A DNA stretch of 64,000 nt. Origin: Burkholderiales bacterium. Lineage in GTDB: Bacteria > Pseudomonadota > Gammaproteobacteria > Burkholderiales > Casimicrobiaceae. Below are positions 28,544 to 35,899 of this stretch, one piece after another; position 1 is the first letter of the stretch, and each line of letters starts with the position of its first letter. The notes beneath the pieces were generated by a model. It worked only from the letters and a program-made list of their open reading frames with translations, had not been told where the DNA came from and did not search any database. Made by a program: the position numbers and the translations under genes. Location of the stretch: NCBI GenBank assembly GCA_025354165.1, contig JANXNI010000052.1, positions 62,001 through 126,000 of the forward strand, read 5' to 3'.

Positions 28544-28640
28544 GGTGGGTCGCCCCGCATGTCTAACTTGTGAATCTGGTCAGGTCCGGAAGGAAGCAGC
28601 CACAGCGAGCCAAGCAGTGCCGGGGGAACGGCTCACCACC
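28544..28640 (+). ncRNA. ffs: Signal recognition particle RNA, 4.5S type
   Basis: The conserved hairpin GGTCAGGTCCGGAAGGAAGC (Ffh-binding loop) followed by AGCCA is present in the middle, and the ends GGTGG and CCACC pair. Length of about 97 nt fits the small bacterial SRP RNA. The ffs-dnaX neighbourhood is common in proteobacteria. Confidence 0.95.
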
Positions 28641-28818
28641 TACTCTCCGGCGTGGCGATATGGGCGAATCGCTGCGTTGAGTTTTCCGCGCGGAACTCGC
28701 CTACCACTTGAGGTATGGCTCGTCCCGCTCGAAAAACTCGCCTTGCGCTTCATCCCATCTCGCCACGCTGCACGTTGGGCGGGATGTCACCTCAACCCGA
28801 ACCGCTCTCCTCATGCTC

Positions 28819-28847
28819 CGCCGTCCGTGGTGAGCCGTCGAACCACT
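28819..28847. repeat. Degenerate copy of the hsdR repeat, upstream of dnaX
   Basis: CCGTGGTGAGCCGTCGAACCAC matches the repeat at 2185-2213 apart from a 2-nt shortening in the centre. It lies in the ffs-dnaX gap, just upstream of a TTGCGG/TACAAT pair (28851 and 28872, 15-bp spacer) that could be the dnaX promoter. The rest of 28641-28904 shows no gene. Confidence 0.55.
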
Positions 28848-28904
28848 TGGTTGCGGAAGTCCCACCCCTCCTACAATTGATCCAGTTTCTCACCGGCTCA
28901 ATTC

Positions 28905-30590
28905 GTGTCCGCCTCCCTCGCTCTCGCCCGAAAATACCGCCCGCGTAACTTCTCCGAATTGATGGGGCAGGAGCATGTGGTGCGCGCGCTTTCTCATGCG
29001 TTAACCACCGGGCGTCTGCATCAGGCGTATCTGCTGACCGGTACACGCGGAGTCGGCAAAACGACCATCGCCCGCATCCTCGCGAAAACGCTGAATTGCG
29101 AAACGGGCGTCACGCCAACACCCTGCGGTGTTTGTCAGACTTGTCTGGATATTGATGCCGGCCGTTTTCCTGATCTTTTAGAGTTGGATGCGGCGTCGAA
29201 TACCGGCGTCGACAACATGCGCGAAATCATCGACAACGCGCGTTACGCGCCGACCGCTGGGCGCTACAAGGTGTACCTCATCGACGAGGTACACATGCTG
29301 TCGAAGAGCGCATTCAACTCAATGCTGAAGACGCTTGAAGAACCACCCGAGCATGTGAAGTTTGTACTCGCCACGACCGATCCGCAGAAGATTCCGGTGA
29401 CCGTGTTGTCGCGCTGTTTGCAATTTGCGCTGAAGCAATTTCCGCCTGAGCGCGTGGCCGAGCAATTGCATAAAGTATTGACCGCCGAGAACGTGCCGTT
29501 CGATACGCCCGCGCTGCGCTTGATTGGTGAAGCGGCGCAGGGCTCGATGCGCGACGCGCTCTCGATCACCGATCAGGCGATTGCGTTTGGTCATGGCAAA
29601 GTCGAAGAGCAACAGGTTCGCCAGATGCTCGGCAACGTGGATCGCGATTTCGTCTGGCGGGTGCTGGATGCGGTGGTGGCGCGTGATGCAACGGCGCTCG
29701 CGGCTGAGGTTGAGCGATGTTTCGAGCAGGCGCTTGCGGCGGACGATGCCCTTGCGCAACTCGCCCGTGCGCTGCATCGCATTGCGCTCGTTCAGGCGGT
29801 ATCAGCAAGCGTCGACGCCGACGATCCTGACCACGCGCACATCACGCGCATTGCTGCCGCCCTAACCGCCGAAGAAATCCAGCTCTATTATCAAATCGCG
29901 CTGCATGGTCGTGATGATCTGAGGCTTGCGCCCGATGAGCAGACAGCGCTGATGATGACGTTTTTGCGGCTGCTGGCGTTTGCGCCAACGAATGGCAATG
30001 AGCCCGTGCGAGAGGCTGCGCCGAGAGCGGGTTCTACTCCCCTCCCCCCTCGTGGGGGAGGGGTTGGGGGAGAGGGGGCTGGTAGCACCAGAACCACGGT
30101 TGCTGCTACGCCACCATCCCCCTCTCCCCAACCCTCCCCCTCCAAGGCGGAGGGGGCCAAACCGACGCCTGCTACCGGCGCGAACGATCAGGCTGAACCG
30201 CCCACCCAACGCGAATTCGATGGCGACTGGCTACGGCTCGTCACCGCCCTCCCGCTCGCCGCCGTGGCCCGCGAACTGGCCCGTCACAGCACCCTCATTA
30301 GCTGGGACAAAAGCCTGATCAAACTGGCCTTGCCGCAAGACAAGCGTCCGCTCGCCACGCAAAAAGAACGCCTCGCGGGCACGCTGTCGGAATACTTCGG
30401 TCGCCCGCTCAAACTGGAGATCGAACTCACCGACAACGCGGGCGAATCTGTAGCCGTGCGCGACAAGCAGGTCAAGGACGAAAAGCAGACCGCCGCCGAG
30501 ATCGCCTTCATGGCTGATCCTGCCGTGCAGGTGTTGCTCACCGAGGGGCAGGGCCGCATTCGGGCGGGTAGCATTCAGGCCAATGACTAA
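28905..30590 (+). CDS. dnaX: DNA polymerase III subunit gamma/tau with a repeat-derived linker
   Basis: Clamp-loader ATPase that opens the sliding clamp and couples the polymerases. Walker A GTRGVGKT (46-53), zinc-module cysteines C65, C74, C77 and C80, Walker B VYLIDEVHML and the SRC-type arginine finger (LSRCLQF) are clear. GTG 28905 gives the family N-terminus. Residues 379-418 are encoded by a 120-bp GC-rich repeat (30039-30158) that sits in the linker between the collar and the tau C-terminal domain. No A AAA AAG frameshift signal was found, so separate gamma production is not evident. ybaB and recR follow. Confidence 0.95.
   Translation: MSASLALARKYRPRNFSELMGQEHVVRALSHALTTGRLHQAYLLTGTRGVGKTTIARILAKTLNCETGVTPTPCGVCQTCLDIDAGRFPDLLELDAASNTGVDNMREIIDNARYAPTAGRYKVYLIDEVHMLSKSAFNSMLKTLEEPPEHVKFVLATTDPQKIPVTVLSRCLQFALKQFPPERVAEQLHKVLTAENVPFDTPALRLIGEAAQGSMRDALSITDQAIAFGHGKVEEQQVRQMLGNVDRDFVWRVLDAVVARDATALAAEVERCFEQALAADDALAQLARALHRIALVQAVSASVDADDPDHAHITRIAAALTAEEIQLYYQIALHGRDDLRLAPDEQTALMMTFLRLLAFAPTNGNEPVREAAPRAGSTPLPPRGGGVGGEGAGSTRTTVAATPPSPSPQPSPSKAEGAKPTPATGANDQAEPPTQREFDGDWLRLVTALPLAAVARELARHSTLISWDKSLIKLALPQDKRPLATQKERLAGTLSEYFGRPLKLEIELTDNAGESVAVRDKQVKDEKQTAAEIAFMADPAVQVLLTEGQGRIRAGSIQAND
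30039..30158. repeat. 120-bp GC-rich composite repeat inside dnaX
   Basis: Two inverted GC-rich halves (CCCCTCCCCCCTCGTGGGGG at the left, GGCGGAGGGGGCC at the right) flank a centre with CCACGGTTGCTG. The same 120-bp unit, same orientation on the plus strand, occurs at 33656-33775. Length is a multiple of three and the dnaX frame stays open (40 codons, Pro/Gly/Ser-rich). Confidence 0.85.
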
Positions 30591-30608
30591 CGATTCAGGA
30601 GACACACA

Positions 30609-30935
30609 ATGCTAGGTAAAGGCGGAATGGCGGGCCTCATGCAGCAAGCTCAGCGCATGCAGGAAAACATGAAAAAAGCGCAGGACGAAATCGCCGCGAT
30701 GGAAGTCGAAGGTCAGGCGGGCGCAGGCATGGTCAAGATCACCATGACCGGCAAGCACGACTGCAAACGCGTGCAGATTGACGCAGGCGTGATGGATGAC
30801 AAAGACATGCTCGAAGACCTGATAACTGCTGCGATCAATGACGCGTCGCGCAAGATTGAGCAGACGAGTGCTGCCAAGATGGGAGCGCTCGGGGCGGGGA
30901 TGAATTTGCCGCCTGGGATGAAACTCCCGTTTTGA
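30609..30935 (+). CDS. ybaB: YbaB/EbfC family nucleoid-associated protein
   Basis: Small DNA-binding protein. Length 108, the N-terminal [21 protein letters not shown] helix and [16 protein letters not shown] are typical of YbaB. It lies 18 nt after dnaX, with recR following after a palindromic repeat. The role is DNA compaction or recombination-linked in other species; inferred here. Confidence 0.93.
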   Translation: MLGKGGMAGLMQQAQRMQENMKKAQDEIAAMEVEGQAGAGMVKITMTGKHDCKRVQIDAGVMDDKDMLEDLITAAINDASRKIEQTSAAKMGALGAGMNLPPGMKLPF

Positions 30936-30985
30936 GCCCAACATAAAGGGCGAACGGTTCGATAGCAGATGCCATTCACACTCCT

Positions 30986-31104
30986 ATGCCGTCATCCTCG
31001 CGAAAGCGGGGATCCAGCTCGTGCACACAGCGCGCAGCGCTCACTTCCCCCGGTTCGTTCCAGCCACCTTTCTGGATTCCCGCCTGCGGCGAGAATGACG
31101 GCAT
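30986..31104. repeat. 119-bp inverted-repeat element upstream of recR
   Basis: Ends ATGCCGTCATCCTCGC and GCGAGAATGACGGCAT are inverted with one mismatch over 16 bp; further in, GGGGATCCAG and CTGGATTCCC continue the inversion. This GTCATTCTCGC...GGATTCC type is a dispersed repeat seen in many proteobacteria. It sits between ybaB and recR. A half copy is at 35803-35829. Confidence 0.8.
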
Positions 31105-31119
31105 GAGGGATAGCGCATC

Positions 31120-31707
31120 GTGACCCCCGTCTCCTTCAAAGTCCTGATCGACGCGCTAAAACAGCTGCCCGGCATCGGCCCGCGTGCAGCCCAACGCATC
31201 GCGTTCGAGCTCGTACAACACAAACGCGACGCCGCGTTAGGCCTCGCGAAAGCGCTCGAAGGCGCGCTCGAAAAACTCGGGCACTGCGAGCGCTGCAACA
31301 CGCTCTCGGAAGAGCCGCTGTGCAGCCTCTGCTCGTCCAAACGACGCGACCCATCGATCCTCTGCGTCATCGAAACGCCGTCCGACCAGATCACGCTTGA
31401 GCAGTCCGGCGCGTTCAGCGGGCTCTACTTCGTACTCATGGGTCGCCTGTCCCCGCTCGACGGCGTCGGCCCCGCGCAAATTCACCTCGAAAAACTCGTC
31501 AACCGCGCCACCGACGGCACCGTCAAAGAAGTCATCCTCGCCACCAACTTCACCAACGAAGGCGAAGTGACCGCGCACGTCATCACCGAACTGCTGGAAC
31601 CGCAAGGCGTGAAGGTTTCGCGGCTCGCGCGGGGGATTCCGATTGGTAGTGAACTGGAATATGTGGATGCGGCTACGGTCGCGCAGGCGGTTCGGGAGAG
31701 GAGGTGA
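31120..31707 (+). CDS. recR: Recombination mediator RecR
   Basis: Works with RecF and RecO to load RecA on gapped DNA. The helix-hairpin-helix ([17 protein letters not shown]), the C4 zinc finger (C56, C59, C68, C71) and the Toprim domain ([18 protein letters not shown]) are present. GTG 31120 starts 15 nt after the repeat element; dnaX-ybaB-recR is a conserved order. Confidence 0.96.
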   Translation: MTPVSFKVLIDALKQLPGIGPRAAQRIAFELVQHKRDAALGLAKALEGALEKLGHCERCNTLSEEPLCSLCSSKRRDPSILCVIETPSDQITLEQSGAFSGLYFVLMGRLSPLDGVGPAQIHLEKLVNRATDGTVKEVILATNFTNEGEVTAHVITELLEPQGVKVSRLARGIPIGSELEYVDAATVAQAVRERR

Positions 31708-31711
31708 GTCA

Positions 31712-32008
31712 ATGGCTAAGAGACGCATCCTGATCGGACGCAAATTTGCTTGGGCGTACTTCGCTCTCGTAGTTGCGGCGACCGCGTGGGCTTGGTACAT
31801 CGACATCAAGTTGATTGACTCAAGCCGAGAGCACTTACTGCCGGATCTTGTGCATTTCGTAGCTGCGCTCCCGAGTTCGATCAGCGTTCTTTTTCTGTCC
31901 GGATTTTGGCCGAATTTCTTTGATCTACCCTTTGTGCAATTGAGTTGGGTCACACTCTGTGGCTTTCTTCAAGCGGGAACGCTCTTTTGGCTATCGGAGT
32001 CAGCTTAG
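31712..32008 (+). CDS. Small membrane protein, possibly SCO4225-like
   Basis: About 98 residues from ATG 31712, 4 nt after recR. Three hydrophobic segments are seen (FAWAYFALVVAATAWAWYI, VAALPSSISVLFLSG, LSWVTLCGFLQAGTLFWL). The middle PDLVHFVAALPSSISV resembles the SCO4225-type membrane family; the function is unknown. The frame is open upstream to 31643 within recR. Confidence 0.6.
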   Translation: MAKRRILIGRKFAWAYFALVVAATAWAWYIDIKLIDSSREHLLPDLVHFVAALPSSISVLFLSGFWPNFFDLPFVQLSWVTLCGFLQAGTLFWLSESA

Positions 32009-32041
32009 AGTCGTAGGGTGCGCATCAGAATGCGCGTAAGG

Positions 32042-32126
32042 GCCGTAGGGCGGAACGCTTGCGGTTCCGCCGAACGCGGTTGCGTGCCACCGATGGCGGA
32101 ACCCCTCCGGGTATCCGCCCTACGGC
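32042..32126. repeat. 85-bp inverted repeat of the GTAGGGCGGA type
   Basis: GCCGTAGGGCGGA (32042-32054) and TCCGCCCTACGGC (32114-32126) are perfect inverted ends; an inner GGTTCCGCC/GGCGGAACC pair extends the structure. A further small hairpin TGCGCAT/ATGCGCG lies just left (32019-32036). Its right end overlaps the left end of a 112-bp element by 2 nt. Confidence 0.8.
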
Positions 32127-32236
32127 TTCTTCGTGTAATCGCGACTGTGTTTGGGCTAAAGGCGAATAACGACTGATATCGATAAATGCCATTTTGCATA
32201 TCTATCCCCCGTTCAACGGTCATTTCAGCGCAAAGC
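32125..32236. repeat. 112-bp dyad-symmetric element, copy 3
   Basis: Left arm 32125-32151, TGGGCT 32152-32157, 46-nt core 32158-32203 with ATCGAT at core positions 21-26, ATCCCC 32204-32209, right arm 32210-32236 ending CGCAAAGC. The right arm overlaps the 3' end of rsmA and supplies its stop codon. Confidence 0.8.
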
Positions 32237-33049
32237 TGTTGACGCCTTCTTTCCAAATACCCAATCCGAAATCGCCATAAATTCCTCGCACGTCAATTCC
32301 TCGGCGCGGGCTTGCGGATTGACGCTGATTTCGGTCCACGCCTCGGGCGTCATCCATGCGCCGAGGCTCTTTCTGAGCATCTTCCTGCGTTGCGTGAAGG
32401 CGGTGGTGACGATTTGTGCGAACAGGGTTTCGTCTTGGGGTTGCAACCGTTCCGTGCCCAATGGCGTGAGCCGCACGATGCTTGAATCGACCGCTGGCAC
32501 CGGTTTGAACGCGGTGGGCGGCACGTCGAAACACTTCTCGATTTTGAAGCGATATTGCAGCATCACCGAGAGCCGTCCGCGCTCGCCGTCGCCCGCAGCG
32601 GCGGCCATGCGATCCACGACTTCTTTTTGCAGCATGAAGGTCAGGTCGCTGATGCGCGATTCAAATTCGCAGAGCCGAAACAGGATCGGCGTGGAGATGT
32701 TGTAGGGCAGGTTGCCCACGACGCGCAGAGGCGAAGGCAGCGTTGCGAAGTCAAATTCCATCGCGTCGGCCTGATGCACGCGCAACTTGCTATCGTCGAA
32801 TTCGTGCGTCAGCCGCGCCACCAGATCGCGGTCGATTTCGATGGCATCGATGCTGCCGTTCAGTCCCATCGCATGGATGAGTTTGCGCGTGATCGCCGCC
32901 TGCCCCGGCCCGATTTCCACGATGTGTTGACCGGGCTGCGGATCAATCGCCTCAACGATGCGATTGATGATCGATTGATCGACGAGGAAGTTTTGACCGA
33001 AGCGCTTGCGGGCGCGGTGCGCTGTGGGGTGTTTCGCGAATTCACTCAT
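32225..33049 (-). CDS. rsmA: 16S rRNA dimethyladenosine transferase RsmA (KsgA)
   Basis: Dimethylates two adjacent adenosines near the 3' end of 16S rRNA during 30S maturation. RKRFGQNFLVDQSIINRIV, the SAM-binding IVEIGPGQAAITRKL and catalytic NLPYNIS are clear. Its start overlaps the stop of the upstream DUF3445 gene (ATGA). The last codons (STALR and stop) are part of a 112-bp repeat element, so the natural C-terminus has been set by the insertion. Confidence 0.95.
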   Translation of the reverse strand: MSEFAKHPTAHRARKRFGQNFLVDQSIINRIVEAIDPQPGQHIVEIGPGQAAITRKLIHAMGLNGSIDAIEIDRDLVARLTHEFDDSKLRVHQADAMEFDFATLPSPLRVVGNLPYNISTPILFRLCEFESRISDLTFMLQKEVVDRMAAAAGDGERGRLSVMLQYRFKIEKCFDVPPTAFKPVPAVDSSIVRLTPLGTERLQPQDETLFAQIVTTAFTQRRKMLRKSLGAWMTPEAWTEISVNPQARAEELTCEEFMAISDWVFGKKASTALR

Positions 33050-34005
33050 TCGAAATGATCCAGTTCAGCGAGAAGTCGCGGCATCGCGTTGGTCATGCCG
33101 CGATAGGCGATGACCTCGGGCGTCATGGAGCGTAGTGATGCCGCGAGCGCCTGGGCGCGCGTGGCGACAACGCCACCCGACCCAACGACCGCCTCAGGGC
33201 GAACGGAGAGGGGTAGGCGCAGAACGTCAACTAATGGACTCATCATCACGCGAATAAAAAACACCGCGCGCTGAAATTGCGGCAATGGCAATGTGGTTTG
33301 CCTCTCAACGCGGAAGAAGAGGTTCGGCAACAACGGCGACATATCGCGCAGCGCCCCCGTCCACCACGCCTGATTTTTCTCCGGGTGTTGATCCAGACTT
33401 GCGCTCGGCACGATGAGCCAGACGTGACGCAGCATCGGCTGCTTCATGAACGCCATCGTCATGATGCTTTGGCCGACGGCGAGGAGTGTTTGATTGTCGG
33501 CAACGGGCGCGTGAATCGCGGCGAAGTCCAACCCCAATTTCTCGCGCGGATCCCAGCGTGAGGGGAAACAGACCGAGAGGTATTCGGTGCGCAGTGCGTC
33601 GGCTTCTTGTTTCAGGATTACGAAGTCTTCTTGCATAGCAAGAGCAACGTCCGATCCCCTCTCCCCTTGCGGGAGAGGGCTAGGGTGAGGGGTATGTTTC
33701 AGCGGGGAGCCACGGTTGCTGGAACTGCCACCTTCCCCCTCACCCCAACCCTCTCCCGCGAGGGGAGAGGGGGCCAAACCCGAGATCGCTGCGAGAGCGT
33801 CTTCATTCGGCGAGCCCACCATCGCACGCTCGCGATGGGTAGCGATCACTTGCCCGCGCTCTCGCCGATAAACCTCAGCTAACTCATCGCGCAACAACCA
33901 AGCAGGCGCATCCGCGTCCAGCTTCTCCAGATTCGGGCGCATGCGAAACGGCGTGGTCACGGGCCAAGGCATCGCGCTTGCGGGCGTTAGCCAATCAGGC
34001 TGCAT
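33046..34005 (-). CDS. DUF3445 protein (heme-dependent oxidative N-demethylase-like) with repeat insert
   Basis: The second half carries the DUF3445 pattern: EDFVILKQEADALRTEYLSV, CFPSRWDPREKLGLDFAAIHAPV and RVERQTTLPLPQ. Family members include a heme-containing dimethylamine demethylase; activity here is only inferred. Residues 77-117 (GLAPSPLAGEGWGEG to QGERG) are encoded by the 120-bp repeat at 33656-33775, which splits the region before EDFVIL but keeps the frame. It may be a tolerated loop or may damage the protein. Start and stop couple it to rsmA downstream and the exonuclease gene upstream. Confidence 0.8.
   Translation of the reverse strand: MQPDWLTPASAMPWPVTTPFRMRPNLEKLDADAPAWLLRDELAEVYRRERGQVIATHRERAMVGSPNEDALAAISGLAPSPLAGEGWGEGEGGSSSNRGSPLKHTPHPSPLPQGERGSDVALAMQEDFVILKQEADALRTEYLSVCFPSRWDPREKLGLDFAAIHAPVADNQTLLAVGQSIMTMAFMKQPMLRHVWLIVPSASLDQHPEKNQAWWTGALRDMSPLLPNLFFRVERQTTLPLPQFQRAVFFIRVMMSPLVDVLRLPLSVRPEAVVGSGGVVATRAQALAASLRSMTPEVIAYRGMTNAMPRLLAELDHFE
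33656..33775. repeat. 120-bp GC-rich composite repeat inside the DUF3445 gene
   Basis: Same 120-bp unit as 30039-30158, same plus-strand orientation, with the shared centre GCCACGGTTGCTG and shared end GAGAGGGGGCCAAAC. The host gene is on the minus strand, so it is read in the opposite direction from the dnaX copy. The two are roughly three-quarters identical by eye. Confidence 0.85.
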
Positions 34006-34008
34006 GGT

Positions 34009-34788
34009 TTACTGCGGCCACGCGGCTAGATATTCTTTCCAGTGCGTGCCGTCGTGCGCCGCGAGTTTGTCGCGCAACAGCGCAAGCTCGGCTGCGTATT
34101 CCGCCTTATCGAGATCGCCACGCATTGCCAGAAAGCGCAGGAATAGCAGGTAGGTGTTCGCCACATCGGTCTCGCAGTAAGCGCGAATCTCGGCGATTTC
34201 GCCGCGCTGAAATGCGGGCCAGACCTGGCTGCCGTCCATGCCCAGTTTTCCAGGGAAACCAGCGAGTTTCGCCATCGTGTCGAGCGGCGCGCTGGCGCGC
34301 GGTTGGTACATTGCGAGGAAGTCCATCAGGTCGAGATGGCGCTCCTTGTAGCGGTTCAGGTAATGGTCGAAATTGAACGCGCGGTCGTTGGCACCGGTCT
34401 CTAAAAATCGCGACGCGGTGACGCCGACGATGAGACCGCGCTGCATGAGTACCGGTAGATCAAATCCACCACCATTCCAGCTTACAAGCTGCGGCGTTCT
34501 GCGCTCGATCAGTTCGAAAAATTTCTGGATGATTGTGGTTTCGTCATCGGTTGGCTCGCCTAACGACCATATCGCGAGTTTGTCCGCGCCTTCGCGAAAT
34601 GCGCACGAGATGGCGCACACGCGTTGCAGGTGATGCGGCAAAAATTCTGTGCCGTTCTTCAGGCGCTGCTGCGCGAACGCCCATAGCGCCACTTCATCGT
34701 CTGTGAGCGACGCAGGTAAATCATGAAGACGGCGAATCCCCGGTACGTCGGGGATCGATTCGATGTCGAATATGAGGGTGGGCAGCAT
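34009..34788 (-). CDS. Predicted 3'-5' exonuclease (PolB-exonuclease-like)
   Basis: DEDD-type exonuclease motifs are in order: FDIESIPD (Exo I), SWNGGGFDLPVL (Exo II), and CETDVANTYLL with an upstream Tyr in IRAYCETD (Exo III). It is the stand-alone protein family related to the proofreading domain of DNA polymerase B. Its substrate is unknown. It is 3 nt from the DUF3445 gene, the upstream member of a minus-strand operon with rsmA. Confidence 0.88.
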   Translation of the reverse strand: MLPTLIFDIESIPDVPGIRRLHDLPASLTDDEVALWAFAQQRLKNGTEFLPHHLQRVCAISCAFREGADKLAIWSLGEPTDDETTIIQKFFELIERRTPQLVSWNGGGFDLPVLMQRGLIVGVTASRFLETGANDRAFNFDHYLNRYKERHLDLMDFLAMYQPRASAPLDTMAKLAGFPGKLGMDGSQVWPAFQRGEIAEIRAYCETDVANTYLLFLRFLAMRGDLDKAEYAAELALLRDKLAAHDGTHWKEYLAAWPQ

Positions 34789-34797
34789 GGCTACATT

Positions 34798-34862
34798 GTA
34801 GGAGCGGCTCTGCCGCGATCCCCCCGTCGCAAACGCTTATCGCGGCCAAGGCCGATCCCACA
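34798..34862. repeat. 65-bp inverted repeat of the TGTAGGAGCGGC type
   Basis: TGTAGGAGCGGCTCTGCCGC at the left and TCGCGGCCAAGGCCGATCCC followed by ACA at the right are inverted relative to each other. This unit type is widely dispersed in proteobacteria. It lies between cysM and the exonuclease gene. Confidence 0.75.
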
Positions 34863-34867
34863 GGTTG

Positions 34868-35776
34868 CTAGCCGGGAAACACACCTGTCGACAAATAGCG
34901 ATCCCCACGATCACACACGATGAACACGAAGGTGCCGTTCTCAACGCCTTTCGCGAGGCGCAACGTGATTGCCAGCGCACCCGCCGCGCTGATGCCGCAG
35001 AAAATGCCTTCCTGCACGGCCATTTGTCGCGCCATTTCTTCGGCATCGGCCTGCGACACTTCTTCAACCAAATCAACGCGCGCTTTTTTGAAGATGGCGG
35101 GGCGATACGCTTCCGGCCATTTGCGAATGCCAGCGATGCTTGATCCGTCGGTCGGCTGCGCGCCAACGATCACGATCTTTTCGTTCTGTTCCTTGAGGTA
35201 ATTCGAGATACCGGTGATGGTGCCGGTGGTGCCCATTGCGCTCACGAAATGAGTCACCTGGCCGTTCGTCTGCCGCCAGATTTCCGGCCCGGTGCCCACG
35301 TAATGCGCGAGTGGATTGTCTGGGTTAGCGAACTGGTCGAGCACTCGGCCTTTGCCTTGTTGCTCCATCTCCACGGCGAGATCGCGCGCGCCTTCGATGC
35401 CTTTTTCTTTCGAAACCAGCACCAGTTCAGCGCCATACGCCTTCATCGCCTGACGTCGCTCAACCGACTGGTTCTCGGGCATGATCAGCAGCATCTTGTA
35501 GCCGCGCATGGCCGCGACCATCGCGAGCGCAATCCCCGTGTTGCCGGAGGTCGCCTCAATGAGCGTGTCGCCTGGCTTGATGGTGCCGCGCTTTTCCGCT
35601 TCCACAATCATCGAATACGCCGGGCGATCTTTCACGCTGCCCGCCGGGTTGTTGCCTTCCAGTTTGCCGAGGATGACGGTGCTCTCAGGCACGCCGTACA
35701 TGGCGGGTAGACGTTGCAAGCGAACGAGCGGGGTGTTGCCGATGGTGGAGTCGATGGTGGGGTAGGAGGTACTCAT
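34868..35776 (-). CDS. cysM: Cysteine synthase B (CysM)
   Basis: PLP enzyme that makes cysteine from O-acetylserine and sulfide or thiosulfate. The PLP lysine is in GSVKDRPAY; EATSGNTGIALAM binds the cofactor and substrate carboxylate. ATG 35776 (MSTSYPTIDSTIGNTPL) was chosen over 35797. Chain length near 300 and the basic GITGISNYLKEQNEKI region favour CysM over CysK. Confidence 0.92.
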   Translation of the reverse strand: MSTSYPTIDSTIGNTPLVRLQRLPAMYGVPESTVILGKLEGNNPAGSVKDRPAYSMIVEAEKRGTIKPGDTLIEATSGNTGIALAMVAAMRGYKMLLIMPENQSVERRQAMKAYGAELVLVSKEKGIEGARDLAVEMEQQGKGRVLDQFANPDNPLAHYVGTGPEIWRQTNGQVTHFVSAMGTTGTITGISNYLKEQNEKIVIVGAQPTDGSSIAGIRKWPEAYRPAIFKKARVDLVEEVSQADAEEMARQMAVQEGIFCGISAAGALAITLRLAKGVENGTFVFIVCDRGDRYLSTGVFPG

Positions 35777-35802
35777 CAAGTGGCTGCCGGTGGTCACATT
35801 GT

Positions 35803-35829
35803 GGATTCCCGCCTGCGGCGAGAATGACG
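35803..35829. repeat. Half copy of the recR-upstream repeat
   Basis: GGATTCCCGCCTGCGGCGAG followed by AATGACG equals the right half of the element at 30986-31104. No left half is present. It lies upstream of cysM. Confidence 0.7.
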
Positions 35830-35854
35830 ACGATTTGATTATCCCGCACCAAAG

Positions 35855-35880
35855 AAAAACCCCGCCGAAGCGGGGTTTTT
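35855..35880 (-). terminator. Terminator after the ComEA-like gene
   Basis: AAAAACCCCGCC, GAA, GCGGGGTTTTT: a GC stem bounded by A and T runs, so it can work in both directions. It lies 20 bp beyond the stop of the minus-strand ComEA-like gene. Confidence 0.9.
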
Positions 35881-35899
35881 CAGGACTGACCGGGAGAGC

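Noticed and set aside
30360-30366. Possible programmed frameshift site in dnaX (CAAAAAG)
   Set aside because: It has five A, not the A AAA AAG heptamer, and lies close to the C-terminus where a frameshift would not make a gamma-like product.
30039-33775. CRISPR-like or tandem-repeat array suggested by the GC-rich units
   Set aside because: The two copies are 3.5 kb apart in different genes with no spacer ladder and no cas genes in the window.
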